From assembly GCF_008369405.1 (NCBI RefSeq), contig NZ_VSJJ01000001.1, positions 60,523 to 124,522 on the forward strand: a DNA stretch of 64,000 nt. Direction: 5' to 3'. The translations under genes were made by a program, and so were the position numbers. Below are positions 10,293 to 19,405 of the stretch, in pieces. Positions within the stretch are counted from its first letter, which is position 1. Every line of letters begins with the position of its first letter. The notes beneath the pieces were generated by a model. That model saw nothing but the letters and a program-made list of their open reading frames with translations. It did not search any database and had not been told where the DNA came from. This DNA is from Streptococcus cristatus. Lineage in GTDB: Bacteria > Bacillota > Bacilli > Lactobacillales > Streptococcaceae.

Positions 10293-10326
10293 TATAATTG
10301 AAAACTATATCTCCTTTGAGTATAAT
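10293..10326 (+). promoter_or_regulatory. metA promoter with overlapping MET-box
   Basis: TATAATTGAAAACTATA (10293-10309) matches 14 of 17 positions of the MET-box consensus and covers the -35 TTGAAA (10298-10303). After a 17-bp spacer comes a perfect -10 TATAAT (10321-10326). The arrangement suggests control of metA by a LysR-type methionine regulator. Confidence 0.6.
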
Positions 10327-10355
10327 AAGTATATTAAACAAAAGGAGATATTTTC

Positions 10356-11297
10356 ATGCCTATCAAGATTGATAAGAAGCTTCCAGCAGTTGAAATTTTA
10401 AGCTCTGAGAATATCTTTGTCATGGATGATGACCGGGCAGACCACCAAGATATTCGCCCTCTGAATATTTTGGTACTCAATCTCATGCCCCAGAAAATGG
10501 TGACAGAAACTCAGATCTTGCGTCATTTGGCCAATACGCCCTTGCAGCTGACCATTGAGTTTCTTTATATGACTTCTCATACATCGAAGACCACCCAAGC
10601 GGAGCACATGCAGACCTTTTACAAGACTTTCGATGAGGTTAAAAATCGCTATTTTGATGGCTTGATTATCACAGGAGCACCAGTAGAGCATCTGCCTTTT
10701 GAGGCGGTGGACTATTGGGAGGAGTTCCAGCAGGTGATTGAATGGTCCAAGACTCATGTCTTTTCGACTCTGCATATCTGCTGGGGAGCTCAAGCTGGTC
10801 TCTATGCCCGCTATGGCGTGGATAAGCACCAGATGGAAGATAAACTCTCAGGTGTTTACGAGCAGTCGGCTCCAAGTAATAATCTGCTTTTTAGAGGCTT
10901 TGATGATGAATTTATCACGCCTCATTCAAGGCATACAGAGGTGCTGAAGGAAGACATTCTGAATCTGACCAATCTAGAAATTCTCTCTGAGGGAGAAAAG
11001 ACTGGCTTGTCTGTTTTGGCAAGTCGTGACTTGCGAGAGGTGTATAGCTTTGGTCATATGGAATACGACCGTGATACCCTCGCCAAGGAGTATTTCCGTG
11101 ATTTGGAAGCGGGCAAGGATCCGCATATTCCTGAAAATTATTTCAAGAATGATGATGTGAATGCGACACCTTGTCTGCGCTGGAGTCTGGCGGCAGCTCT
11201 CTTTTTCAGTAACTGGGTCAATTATGCAGTCTATCAAGAAACACCATTTGATTGGCAAAGTCCAGAGAATGATGCATCCTTCTTTGCTTATTTATAA
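10356..11297 (+). CDS. metA: Homoserine O-acetyltransferase (MetA family)
   Basis: This enzyme acylates homoserine in the first committed step of methionine synthesis. The 313-aa protein has the nucleophile Cys142 in HICWGAQ and the FGHMEYD motif (catalytic His and Glu). Residue 111 is Glu (GAPVEHLPF); in this family Glu111 marks acetyl-CoA use and Gly111 marks succinyl-CoA use, so I predict the acetyltransferase activity. AAAAGGAGATATTTTC precedes the start. It is followed after 9 nt by dnaD. Confidence 0.93.
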   Translation: MPIKIDKKLPAVEILSSENIFVMDDDRADHQDIRPLNILVLNLMPQKMVTETQILRHLANTPLQLTIEFLYMTSHTSKTTQAEHMQTFYKTFDEVKNRYFDGLIITGAPVEHLPFEAVDYWEEFQQVIEWSKTHVFSTLHICWGAQAGLYARYGVDKHQMEDKLSGVYEQSAPSNNLLFRGFDDEFITPHSRHTEVLKEDILNLTNLEILSEGEKTGLSVLASRDLREVYSFGHMEYDRDTLAKEYFRDLEAGKDPHIPENYFKNDDVNATPCLRWSLAAALFFSNWVNYAVYQETPFDWQSPENDASFFAYL

Positions 11298-11306
11298 AGA
11301 GGTACT

Positions 11307-11987
11307 ATGACTTATTTAGCAGCTTACAAAAATGGCAACTTGGTTCTTCCAAGTGCCCTCTTTTTGCATTTTAAAGAAATTTTTGATTCCAGCGATGATT
11401 TCTTGGTCTGGCAGTTTTTCTATCTGCAAAATACCACCTCATTGGAGGAGTTTGCGCCCAGTCAGATTGCAGAGCATATTGGCAAGACCTTATCCGAGGT
11501 TAATCGTTCCATGTCCCATCTGACGGAAAAGGGCTTGCTCCAGTACAGAACCATCGAACTGAATGGGGAAATCGAGGCGATTTTTGATGCTTCACCAGCC
11601 TTAGAAAAGCTAGACGAGATTCTAGGCACTTCCAGTCCTACTGGGTCAAGGACAACGTCTGATGGTAACCTTCTCAAGGAACTGGTTGAGACATTCCAGC
11701 AAGAGTTAGGGCGTCTTTTGACTCCATTTGAAATCGAGGATTTGACCAAGACTATTAAGGACGATCAAATCAATCCAGATTTGGTCAAGGCTGCTCTTCG
11801 TGAAGCTGTTTTCAATGGCAAGGCCAATTGGAAATATATTCAGGCCATCTTGCGTAATTGGCGGCGAGAAGGCATTACAAGCCCAGCTCAGGTAGAAGCC
11901 AAACGGGCGGAACGTGAAGCAAGCAATCCGCAGAATGTAACGGTTTCGGATGATTTCCTCAATGCCATGAATTTGTGGAAGGACTAG
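11307..11987 (+). CDS. dnaD: DnaD domain replication initiation protein
   Basis: This 226-aa DnaD-type protein takes part in primosome assembly at origin and restart sites in low-GC Gram-positives. It has an N-terminal winged-helix region (QIAEHIGKTLSEVNRSMSHL) and a C-terminal DnaB_2/DnaD domain ending in the signature WKYIQAILRNWRREG at about residues 173-187. The start has AAAGAGGTACT upstream. It is likely cotranscribed with metA. Confidence 0.9.
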   Translation: MTYLAAYKNGNLVLPSALFLHFKEIFDSSDDFLVWQFFYLQNTTSLEEFAPSQIAEHIGKTLSEVNRSMSHLTEKGLLQYRTIELNGEIEAIFDASPALEKLDEILGTSSPTGSRTTSDGNLLKELVETFQQELGRLLTPFEIEDLTKTIKDDQINPDLVKAALREAVFNGKANWKYIQAILRNWRREGITSPAQVEAKRAEREASNPQNVTVSDDFLNAMNLWKD

Positions 11988-12170
11988 TTACAAGTAAGTG
12001 TGGTGGGGCTGTGCGAAATGTTTGAAGATTCTGCTTTTCTTTCTACTATCTAGTTTCAGATTTAAAGAGCTTCAAGTCATTATAAATAGTTCCAACTCCG
12101 AGTGGTTGCTCAGTAATCGCTGGCTATTGAGCAATAATCTACTATATTGATAGTTTGCTGAACATAATAA

Positions 12171-12357
12171 GGCGAGAGAGTGGGACAGAAATCGGTCATT
12201 CGTTAGAATTCGATTTCGTCGTCCCACCTCCGCATAGTTGAGTAGGGCTGTAAAAGCTGATGAAATCAGCGTAGTAGAGCCCACTCAACCACTGCGTCTT
12301 GCTCTACAATCCAAAGACAATTGAGAGTCTGGGACTTTTGTCCCAGCCTCTTTTTTG
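12171..12357 (+). repeat. Dispersed three-hairpin repeat, complete copy A
   Basis: This element of about 187 nt is almost identical to 32843-33030. Hairpin 1 pairs GTGGGAC with GTCCCAC, with an inner AAATCG/CGATTT and AATTC/GAATT stem. Hairpin 2 pairs GTTGAGT/ACTCAAC and AGGGCT/AGCCC around GCTGAT/ATCAGC. Hairpin 3, GTCTGGGAC TTTT GTCCCAGC followed by CTCTTTTTT, is a good terminator. It contains no protein gene. The 180 nt before it, after dnaD, hold only a weak TTGCTCA/TGAGCAA hairpin. Confidence 0.9.
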
Positions 12358-12438
12358 TCTTAGAACCTATGATTTTGAGGAATTGTGATATAATGAAAAG
12401 GTATGTTGGTAATTCTATAAATAAAAGGAGAAGTGAAG

Positions 12439-12711
12439 ATGGGACAAATTAAATCAAGCACTATTTCAGCTGGATCTGCTATCAGCGAGCTAGTTGAAGT
12501 TGATACCAGCAATGCACAAAATCAACAAGCCGAATTTTCCTATACAACAGGGATTGCTGGGATGGAAGCTGGCCGTCAGGCCTGCAATCAAATGCTGCAG
12601 GCTATCAGTGACTTCAGTTCGGCCGTCTTAACTCAGGCCAATAAATTTCCAGAAATTGCTGCAAAAATTGAGAAACGCGATATAGAGCAGGCTAAGCGCT
12701 GGGAGAGTTAA
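12439..12711 (+). CDS. Type VII secretion partner, TIGR04197/DUF3130-type small helical protein
   Basis: This 90-aa alpha-helical protein (MGQIKSSTISAGSAISEL...) has the look of TIGR04197/DUF3130 (SACOL2603-like) proteins, which bind the LXG domain as targeting partners (Lap-type) for export by the type VII machine. I chose the ATG at 12439 behind AAAAGGAGAAGTG. The F-x3-D motif reported for some relatives is not obvious; the nearest phenylalanine context is FPEIA. It is the first gene of a five-gene LXG operon; an ATATAAT -10 lies at about 12388-12394. Confidence 0.82.
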   Translation: MGQIKSSTISAGSAISELVEVDTSNAQNQQAEFSYTTGIAGMEAGRQACNQMLQAISDFSSAVLTQANKFPEIAAKIEKRDIEQAKRWES

Positions 12712-12712
12712 A

Positions 12713-13072
12713 ATGAAGGTAGATAAAAGCGAAAAAGAACGCCAAGCACTTTACGAAAAAATTCTCAAAGTTGACCAAAAAGAAGACGAATTTATGACGA
12801 TGAAACGTCAATACGAGATTTCCCTGGTAAATTTTGCGACGGATTTCCAATATTTGACGACTCGAATGGAAAATCTACTTTATGAGTATCCGCAAAATAC
12901 TGCTTCCCTCAGTCGTGATTTAGCAGAGACTCAGCATCTTAACCAACAGGTTAAGAACTATGTGGATGTTCAGATGGATGAACTAGAAAAGCTCGGTCGT
13001 CAAACAAGAAAGACTCTGGAAGAAGAACGAGAAAAACTGACCAAAGAAAGGAATAGTCTACCATGGGAGTGA
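12713..13072 (+). CDS. Type VII secretion partner, DUF3958-type coiled-coil protein
   Basis: This 119-aa protein is very rich in charged residues and predicted helix. It has no signal peptide and a C-terminal EEEREKLTKER stretch. Size, position and composition fit DUF3958, the second small helical protein of LXG cassettes, thought to act with the first as a chaperone or targeting pair. It starts one nucleotide after the previous stop and overlaps the LXG gene by 10 nt, so the three are translationally coupled. Confidence 0.78.
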   Translation: MKVDKSEKERQALYEKILKVDQKEDEFMTMKRQYEISLVNFATDFQYLTTRMENLLYEYPQNTASLSRDLAETQHLNQQVKNYVDVQMDELEKLGRQTRKTLEEEREKLTKERNSLPWE

Positions 13073-14649
13073 AATATAGTGCAGCAGATTCGGCCCAGCT
13101 TATCCAAGCGATGACCAGCAACCTGCAGGTAGCTAATCAGGTGACCGATCGTCTATCTAGTGGCTGCAATCACCTGATTGCCTCTTTGGAGTCGGGTGAG
13201 CTGCAGGGAGCGGCTTATACAGCGGGAAAAGGCTTATTTACAGAAATTATAATCCCTGCTATCAAAAAGCTACAAGCTGCTATTGATGATATTCAGGAGG
13301 AGCTGAATTCTTATAAATATGCTGACTCCACCGTATCTGAGTATGGGATACTGGATCTTGACTTGCTGAAAGAACAGTTGGAAACAAAACAGGAGATGTT
13401 GGAGAAAACCCAAGCTCAGCTAGCAGAGTATCAATCTCTATTTCGCCGGATTATTGATGGACTTGCAGGGGAATTAGCTGACAATCTGTCCAAGACGAAT
13501 GCTCTGACAGTGCTGGAAAACCAGCTAAATATCGGCATTCGGGAAATTCAGGAAAAAATTGACAAACTTGAATGGTTTGTGGCAGATGTTTCAAAATACT
13601 TTACAGACAGTCTAGAAATTTTGAGACTAGCTATTCAAGGAGCAGTGTCATTGAGTCAAATCACAATTGATGCAGAAGGAAACTACTATACAAATGGTGC
13701 GGACATGTCTTGGGTTTCAAAACTGAAAAATGAAGAGATTCGTACTTATGGAAGAGGAGTAGATCCTAAGATTTCTTTGATTAATCAGAGTATCAGAGAA
13801 TTGATGCTACCTGATGAAGCAGCAGCTTACTATCGTAAACACTTGCTGGCCTACTTAGAGGGGAAACCTTCTAGCGACTGGCCAATCTTGATTCAAGAAT
13901 TCAATCAATCTTTACGCTTTGACCATGAGGGGAATATTCTGACTTTTATACCTACTAAAGTTAGTAATGTACCAGTCGTTGGTGAAGTGTGGGTTGTTCT
14001 AAAAAATGGTCATTTCGATGAAGAATACACTCGGCGTCTGAATGATGAGCGAGGTGGACAATTTTGGGAAAGTATCCGAGAAAATGCGGCAGAGTTCTTA
14101 GCGGGTCTAGGAAGTATTGCCCTTGGTGCTATGATTGATACAATAAGCTTAGGAGGAGGGGCGGCAGGCTTAGTATTTTCTATACCAAGTTTTGGGACTA
14201 TAACTATTCCCATAGAAACAGCGGCAGCGGCTGGTTTTGCGACAGGAGCGACGATGATTGCTGGTGGCACATATGCCGTTAATGATGCTATTATAAAGAC
14301 TTGGACAGCTGATGCTAGTTTAAATGTCAGCTTTGCCCAAAGTTACGACAGATGGCAGGCGACTAAACCGACGAGTAAGACTTTTGGGACTGTTGAAGGT
14401 AAAGTCGGAGGAAAGAAAGGGAATATTCGCGTAGATGCAGAACCCCATAGTGGTAAAGTTCAGATTCAGTCAGGAGGAGGAAAATCAGGTTATAGAGTTA
14501 ATGCACATAGAGGAATGGATAAAATTGTCGATGCGGCAAGTGCTAGAGAATGGATTGATAGACTTCCTGAGTTGAATAAATTATCAAATTATGAAAAAAA
14601 TCAATTAGTTAAATATATTTTAAAAGCTGTTAAGTGGTTAAAATCATAG
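13063..14649 (+). CDS. LXG-domain polymorphic toxin (type VII secretion effector)
   Basis: This 528-aa protein has an N-terminal helical LXG domain (about 1-210) that should form the export complex with the two upstream proteins. A middle region follows, then a glycine/alanine-rich hydrophobic stretch (about 345-410), then a small basic C-terminal domain (about 440-528) with KVGGKKGNIRVDAEP and a helical end EKNQLVKYILKAVKW. The C-terminal domain is the expected toxin. I do not recognise its family, and its basic charge beside an acidic immunity candidate hints at a nuclease. No ess/eccC secretion genes lie in the window. Confidence 0.85.
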   Translation: MGVKYSAADSAQLIQAMTSNLQVANQVTDRLSSGCNHLIASLESGELQGAAYTAGKGLFTEIIIPAIKKLQAAIDDIQEELNSYKYADSTVSEYGILDLDLLKEQLETKQEMLEKTQAQLAEYQSLFRRIIDGLAGELADNLSKTNALTVLENQLNIGIREIQEKIDKLEWFVADVSKYFTDSLEILRLAIQGAVSLSQITIDAEGNYYTNGADMSWVSKLKNEEIRTYGRGVDPKISLINQSIRELMLPDEAAAYYRKHLLAYLEGKPSSDWPILIQEFNQSLRFDHEGNILTFIPTKVSNVPVVGEVWVVLKNGHFDEEYTRRLNDERGGQFWESIRENAAEFLAGLGSIALGAMIDTISLGGGAAGLVFSIPSFGTITIPIETAAAAGFATGATMIAGGTYAVNDAIIKTWTADASLNVSFAQSYDRWQATKPTSKTFGTVEGKVGGKKGNIRVDAEPHSGKVQIQSGGGKSGYRVNAHRGMDKIVDAASAREWIDRLPELNKLSNYEKNQLVKYILKAVKWLKS

Positions 14650-14657
14650 GAGGAAAA

Positions 14658-15284
14658 ATGAAAGTTTATATTAAAGGTGATTACACCAAAGAAATTCCAT
14701 TTGATTATTTAGAATTAGCGAAGAGGATGTGGTTTGAGGAAAAAGATGGAATAGAGCCAGATTTGTCGTATGCTGGGTATCTAGATTTACCAATCGAGAA
14801 ACTTTCTATTCACTTAGAATTAGACAAGGAAACTCATGATGATAGGTGGAAAAGTGTTCAGATAAAGGAAGGGATAAAATATGATTTTTTATCCCATAAG
14901 TCAGAATATATACAGTTAGACTATGAAGATGCTATCATGTCGGATTTTCGTGAGAAAGGTGAATGTTTAAGAATTGCTTCCACACATCTGGACCTTCTCA
15001 CTGTTGATAAACGTGCTTTCTACATTATGGCTATTGAAATTGCGACTGCGATTGATGGTCAGATTAGCGAAGATGATAAAGAGAGCTGGTTAAGTGTGGA
15101 GGAATTTAAAAATCGGCATGAGGATATCCTTTCGATGAGTTATGAAGATGCTAATGAGCTGAGTTTGGAAGAAATTCCCTTTTTGGACGATGTGAGAGAC
15201 CCAGTCTGGGAAGAAGATGACCGCAGAAATGAAGAATACATCAAAATATATGGTGAAGTGGAGTTGGATGACGAGGACGAATGA
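14658..15284 (+). CDS. Putative immunity protein for the LXG toxin
   Basis: This 208-aa, strongly acidic protein ends in EVELDDEDE. I assign it as immunity protein from position (9 nt after the toxin), charge complementarity and duplication; no named immunity family is evident. The N-terminal signature KGDYTKEIPFDYLELAKRM recurs in the next gene. I chose the ATG at 14658 behind ATAGGAGGAAAA over an in-frame start inside the toxin gene. No signal peptide is present, as expected for a cytosolic immunity protein. Confidence 0.6.
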   Translation: MKVYIKGDYTKEIPFDYLELAKRMWFEEKDGIEPDLSYAGYLDLPIEKLSIHLELDKETHDDRWKSVQIKEGIKYDFLSHKSEYIQLDYEDAIMSDFREKGECLRIASTHLDLLTVDKRAFYIMAIEIATAIDGQISEDDKESWLSVEEFKNRHEDILSMSYEDANELSLEEIPFLDDVRDPVWEEDDRRNEEYIKIYGEVELDDEDE

Positions 15285-15544
15285 AATTATACTTAAAAGG
15301 TGATTATACAAAAAAGATACCTTATGGTTATTTGGAACTAGCTCGTAAAATGTGGTTTCCAGAGGATGAGCAGGTTTCTTACTCAAATGCTGGGAATAAT
15401 GATGCATTGCAAGAAGATTTTTTCTCAAATTTATCCTTGAGGAAAGGCACTGTCGATAAGAGGTGGGTGTTACTTATAATGTTGAAGGGGATTCCTTTAC
15501 TCCTCTTGCTATTGAGAAAAAACTCCCTATTCTATAAGTGTTAA
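15281..15544 (+). pseudogene. Frameshifted second copy of the putative immunity gene
   Basis: The start overlaps the previous stop (ATGA). The first 26 residues (KGDYTKKIPYGYLELARKM region) are about 75% identical to the gene before it. After DKRW at about 15465, the open frame turns into leucine-rich sequence (LLLLLLRKN) and stops at 15544. The +1 frame from there reads a more protein-like GVTYNVEGDSFTPLAIEKK before its own stop. This indicates an indel near the GGTGGGTG stretch and loss of most of the 208-residue length. Confidence 0.65.
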
Positions 15545-15663
15545 ACAATTTGATGGGAAAGCTTAATTTAGATAGAAGGTACAAATGGCTAAAACAAAAT
15601 AATTTCACTTGATGATACAGAAATGATATACTGAATAGAAGAATGTTTAGAAAAGAGTAAGCA

Positions 15664-16353
15664 ATGCAAAAAAAGACTATTTCCCAGCGCTTGGAGCGAG
15701 TAGCCGCTTTTGTGCCGGATGGGGCAAGGCTGCTGGATGTTGGAAGCGATCACGCCTATCTGCCTATTTACCTGATTCAGCAGGGACGGATTGAGAAGGC
15801 TCTGGCCGGTGAAGTGGTAGAGGGGCCTTTCCAGTCTGCTCAGAAAAATGTTGCTGAGCATGGGCTGACGCAGCAGATTGAGGTTCGCTTGGCCAATGGT
15901 CTGGCGGCTGTTGAAGCGGAGGATCAGATTGACACCATCGTTATCGCTGGCATGGGTGGTCGCTTGATTTCAGAGATTTTGGAAAATGGCAGAGCTAAGC
16001 TTGGGTCTATTTACCGCTTGATTTTGCAGCCTAATAACCGAGAGGATGAGCTCCGCAGCTGGCTAGTATCTAATGGCTTTCGCTTGCTGGCTGAGGATAT
16101 CTTAGAAGAAGCTGGCAAATTTTATGAAATCCTAGTGGCGGAAGCAGGCCAGCAAACTTTGACAGAGAAAGAAAAGCGCTTTGGACCTTTTCTGATGAAG
16201 CAGAAATCGCCTGTGTTTAAACTAAGATGGCAAAAAGAACTGAAGAAACTTGAAGGAGCTCTAGCTCATATCCCAGAAAAAAATGAGCTAGAACGCTCTG
16301 CTATGTCCCAAAAAATCGAAAGTATCAAGGAGGTACTCCATGCTAGCAAGTGA
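15664..16353 (+). CDS. trmK: tRNA (adenine(22)-N1)-methyltransferase TrmK
   Basis: TrmK methylates N1 of A22 in some bacterial tRNAs. The 229-aa protein has the SAM motif [17 protein letters not shown] (about 21-37), the downstream [10 protein letters not shown] motif and the LQPNNRE motif, all typical of the TrmK/YqfN family; the length is normal. It overlaps the next gene by 14 nt, the usual trmK-nif3 pairing. A GATATACTGAAT -10 candidate lies about 40 nt upstream. Confidence 0.95.
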   Translation: MQKKTISQRLERVAAFVPDGARLLDVGSDHAYLPIYLIQQGRIEKALAGEVVEGPFQSAQKNVAEHGLTQQIEVRLANGLAAVEAEDQIDTIVIAGMGGRLISEILENGRAKLGSIYRLILQPNNREDELRSWLVSNGFRLLAEDILEEAGKFYEILVAEAGQQTLTEKEKRFGPFLMKQKSPVFKLRWQKELKKLEGALAHIPEKNELERSAMSQKIESIKEVLHASK

Positions 16354-17137
16354 AATCATCGCCCGTTATGAAGCCTATTGTCCACAGGAACTGTCCATGG
16401 AGGGTGACATTTCAGGCCTGCAAATCGGGACTTTGGACAAAGAAGTGGACAATGTTCTAGTGGCACTGGATATTCGCGAGCAGACGGTGGCGGAGGCTAT
16501 TGAGGCAGGTGCTGGACTGATTATCGTTAAACATGCGCCTATTTTTCGCCCGCTCAAGGACCTAGTGACGGATAAGGCGCAAAATCAGATGATTTTAGAC
16601 CTCATCAAGCATGATATTGCTGTTTATGTCAGTCATACCAATATTGATGTTGTGGAGGACGGGCTCAATGACTGGTTCTGCCAGCTTCTTGAGATTGAGG
16701 AGCCAAGTTTTCTCAGTCAGACGGGGCCAGAAAACGGTATTGGCCGTGTGGGGAGGATTGCTCCTCAGACCTTTGGGGACTTTGCGGCTAAGGTTAAGGA
16801 AACTTTTGGACTAGACGGTTTGCGTCTGGTTACCTATGAAGAAGCAGATCTCGAACACATGATTGATCGTGTGGCTATTTGTGGTGGCAGCGGTCAGTCC
16901 TTTTATCCAGAGGCCATTGCCAAGGGAGCGCAGGTCTACATAACTGGTGATATTTACTATCATACAGCTCAGGAAATGCTAACAGAAGGGCTTTTAGCGC
17001 TGGATCCTGGACATCATATCGAGGTTCTATTTACGGAAAAATTAAAAGAAAGGTTTGATACTTGGAAGGCAGAAGAGGGATGGGAGATTGAGATTCTGGC
17101 TAGTCAGGCTTCAACCAATCCTTTCCGACATATTTGA
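16340..17137 (+). CDS. Nif3-like dinuclear metal centre protein
   Basis: This 265-aa member of the Nif3/YqfO (GTP cyclohydrolase I type 2) family forms hexamers with a two-metal site. The metal-binding residues are visible in [19 protein letters not shown] and the C-terminal [10 protein letters not shown]. This is the short form without the inserted PII-like domain of longer homologues. The physiological substrate is unsettled. AAGGAGGTACTCC precedes the ATG inside trmK. Confidence 0.92.
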   Translation: MLASEIIARYEAYCPQELSMEGDISGLQIGTLDKEVDNVLVALDIREQTVAEAIEAGAGLIIVKHAPIFRPLKDLVTDKAQNQMILDLIKHDIAVYVSHTNIDVVEDGLNDWFCQLLEIEEPSFLSQTGPENGIGRVGRIAPQTFGDFAAKVKETFGLDGLRLVTYEEADLEHMIDRVAICGGSGQSFYPEAIAKGAQVYITGDIYYHTAQEMLTEGLLALDPGHHIEVLFTEKLKERFDTWKAEEGWEIEILASQASTNPFRHI

Positions 17138-17148
17138 GAGGGAGCGAC

Positions 17149-18261
17149 ATGAAAAAAGTAGCAGTAATTGGAGCTGGGATTGTCGGATCAACAGCAGCTT
17201 ACTATCTTTCCAAATCCCCAGATGTGGAAGTGGCTGTCTTTGATGACGGCAAGGGGCAGGCAACCAAGGCAGCCGCTGGAATTATCAGTCCTTGGTTTTC
17301 CAAACGTCGCAACAAGGCTTGGTACAGGATGGCGCGTCTGGGCGCTGATTTTTATCAGGAATTGATTGCGGAACTGAAAGCGACTGGTATCCAGACAGAC
17401 TTTTACCAACAGACTGGTGTTTATCTGCTGAAAAGGGATGAGAGCAAGCTGCAGGAACTTTATGATTTAGCTGCTAATCGTCGAGAAGAGTCGCCGCTGA
17501 TTGGGGACTTGAGTCTTCTCAGCCGTCAGGAAGCCCAGGAAAAATTTCCAGACTTGCAAGGCTTTGAGCGACTTCTCTATGCTTCCGGTGGAGCCCGGGT
17601 GGAGGGAGCACTCTTGACAGAGACGCTTCTGAAAGCCAGTAAGGCAGAGTTGGTTGAGAAACAGGTAAGCTTGACAGTAGAGGGAGAACAACTTCTGGTG
17701 GACGGACGTAGCTTTGACTGTGTTGTCTTGGCTGTGGGAGCTTGGCTAGGAGAAATCTTGCAGCCACTGGGCTATGAGACAGATGTTCGGCCGCAAAAGG
17801 GCCAACTACGTGATTTTAGGCTGGCTGAAAAGACGGATGACTATCCAGTTGTTATGCCTGAGGGCGAGCTGGATATCATTCCTTTTCTGGCAGGCAAGGT
17901 CAGCGTCGGTGCCAGCCATGAAAATGATCAGGGCTTTGATTTGACGGTAGATAGGACGGTTCTGAATCAGTTGCAGCAAGAAGCGGAAACTTATTTTCCA
18001 AGCTTGGCTACTGCAGAGATTTTAGGCGAGCGCGTGGGAACACGGGCTTATACCAGTGACTTTTCTCCTTTCTTTGGAGCTGTGCCAGACTTACCGCATG
18101 TCTACGCAGCCAGCGGTCTAGGCTCTTCTGGTCTGACAACTGGCCCACTCATCGGACGCCAATTGGCTCAGATGGCTTTAGGAGAAGCAGGGGTGTTGAA
18201 TCCAGCTGACTATCCTATTGAACGGTACGTGGAGAAGAAGATACCTAAGGAAAACAAATGA
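17149..18261 (+). CDS. FAD-dependent amine oxidoreductase (DAO family)
   Basis: This 370-aa protein has the N-terminal dinucleotide motif VIGAGIVGSTAAYYL, the GIISPWF region, the VLAVGAW motif and a C-terminal SGLGSSGLTTGP FAD contact. These are typical of DadA/glycine oxidase-like enzymes that oxidise amino acids or sarcosine; the substrate is unknown. I chose the ATG at 17149 behind GAGAGGGAG. It follows the Nif3 gene closely and overlaps the next start (ATGA). Confidence 0.9.
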   Translation: MKKVAVIGAGIVGSTAAYYLSKSPDVEVAVFDDGKGQATKAAAGIISPWFSKRRNKAWYRMARLGADFYQELIAELKATGIQTDFYQQTGVYLLKRDESKLQELYDLAANRREESPLIGDLSLLSRQEAQEKFPDLQGFERLLYASGGARVEGALLTETLLKASKAELVEKQVSLTVEGEQLLVDGRSFDCVVLAVGAWLGEILQPLGYETDVRPQKGQLRDFRLAEKTDDYPVVMPEGELDIIPFLAGKVSVGASHENDQGFDLTVDRTVLNQLQQEAETYFPSLATAEILGERVGTRAYTSDFSPFFGAVPDLPHVYAASGLGSSGLTTGPLIGRQLAQMALGEAGVLNPADYPIERYVEKKIPKENK

Positions 18262-19298
18262 TTATAATATTTCTCATTTTACTTTTACTAGTACTATCCA
18301 TATTAATATCAATCTCACTTATTCTATTTACTAGACACAAAGATCGTTCTCAACATCCTCTTGTTGTCCAGAATAATGGAGGAAATCAGGAACTAGCAAA
18401 GAATCCAAAAAAGAAAATAGGTTTCGGTATTTTGGGCTGTTTCCTATCTAGTGTGGTGGTCATTATTTCCATATCACTCGTCTCTATGTTTCTGAGTTTC
18501 ATAGATATGTGGGGGATTTTTGTACGAGTGCCGAAATATGAAATGGTACAGGCTGTTCAGCGCTCTTATAAGCAGAGTGGTTTTGAAGGAACGGTCAGAG
18601 TTTTAGATGCTGATAAAAACTATACCTCTTTCGCTGGTTATTTAATCAGAGCTGAGTATTCTGAGGAGATTGAGGGGCAAACGGTTAAGATTGGTGACCG
18701 AATTGAATATTATACCTCTCGGGATACGAAAAATGGAAAAACGGATATTGACCTACAGCTTGAAAAGGGAGATGCCATTTATCAAGCTTTCCCTAGTATC
18801 GCTTATAAAGGACTTGAGCTGAGTCCGGGTTATAGTGAAACTTTACAGAATGTAAAAGATAGTTTTGTAAGAGCGGATAAGAAGAAACTATATCTAGAAT
18901 CCCTTGATTTTATGATAGACAAGGATGCGCCAAATATTGATGCATACGAGGCTCTTATAAAAAAGAATCGGGCAGAAGGCCAGCCTTTGCAAGGCTTGTA
19001 CCCAATCCCTATTTCTGACATGTTGGAAAAAGAGGCTCTTGCCATTGAAATGAAGGTAACTTTGAACGTGGAGCAGGACGATGGCTCTATCATTAGTATT
19101 GGCCAAGACCAGAAGAATGATGACAAAATCAAACAGATTTTACAAGAACAGCTAGATTTAACTAAGCTACCGAATGCACGCTATCTTATGGCCATTAGTG
19201 TTGGAAATGATAGTAAGCATTCTGGATTTGGTAAATACGAAGTTATTGTTCAAAATCATCAGATCGTTCAATTTTCTATCCAAAATAAACACTATTAA
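18258..19298 (+). CDS. Uncharacterised membrane-anchored protein
   Basis: This 346-aa protein has two TM segments, at about 1-25 and 54-80, separated by a basic hydrophilic linker (NPKKK), followed by a roughly 260-residue extracellular-type domain with alternating polar and hydrophobic residues. I recognise no family. It overlaps the preceding FAD oxidoreductase stop by 4 nt, but its content is AT-rich and unlike its housekeeping neighbours. This suggests an accessory gene at the edge of the patch with the 72-aa orphan and the broken ZIP gene. Confidence 0.75.
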   Translation: MIIIFLILLLLVLSILISISLILFTRHKDRSQHPLVVQNNGGNQELAKNPKKKIGFGILGCFLSSVVVIISISLVSMFLSFIDMWGIFVRVPKYEMVQAVQRSYKQSGFEGTVRVLDADKNYTSFAGYLIRAEYSEEIEGQTVKIGDRIEYYTSRDTKNGKTDIDLQLEKGDAIYQAFPSIAYKGLELSPGYSETLQNVKDSFVRADKKKLYLESLDFMIDKDAPNIDAYEALIKKNRAEGQPLQGLYPIPISDMLEKEALAIEMKVTLNVEQDDGSIISIGQDQKNDDKIKQILQEQLDLTKLPNARYLMAISVGNDSKHSGFGKYEVIVQNHQIVQFSIQNKHY

Positions 19299-19405
19299 GT
19301 TAGAATAAGTTTTTTAGGAGCTTGCTTTAAATAACAGCTTGTGTTTATGCAAGTGTCATGATTGTACTTTTCTTAAAGTTACTAGTCCCATGTGGAGAGA
19401 GAAAG

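Noticed and set aside
12072..12284. Minus-strand open frame of about 70 codons
   Set aside because: It lies across the dispersed repeat and has a near-identical counterpart at 32759-32959 in the other copy, which overlaps fruA. The similarity comes from the repeat, not from a protein.
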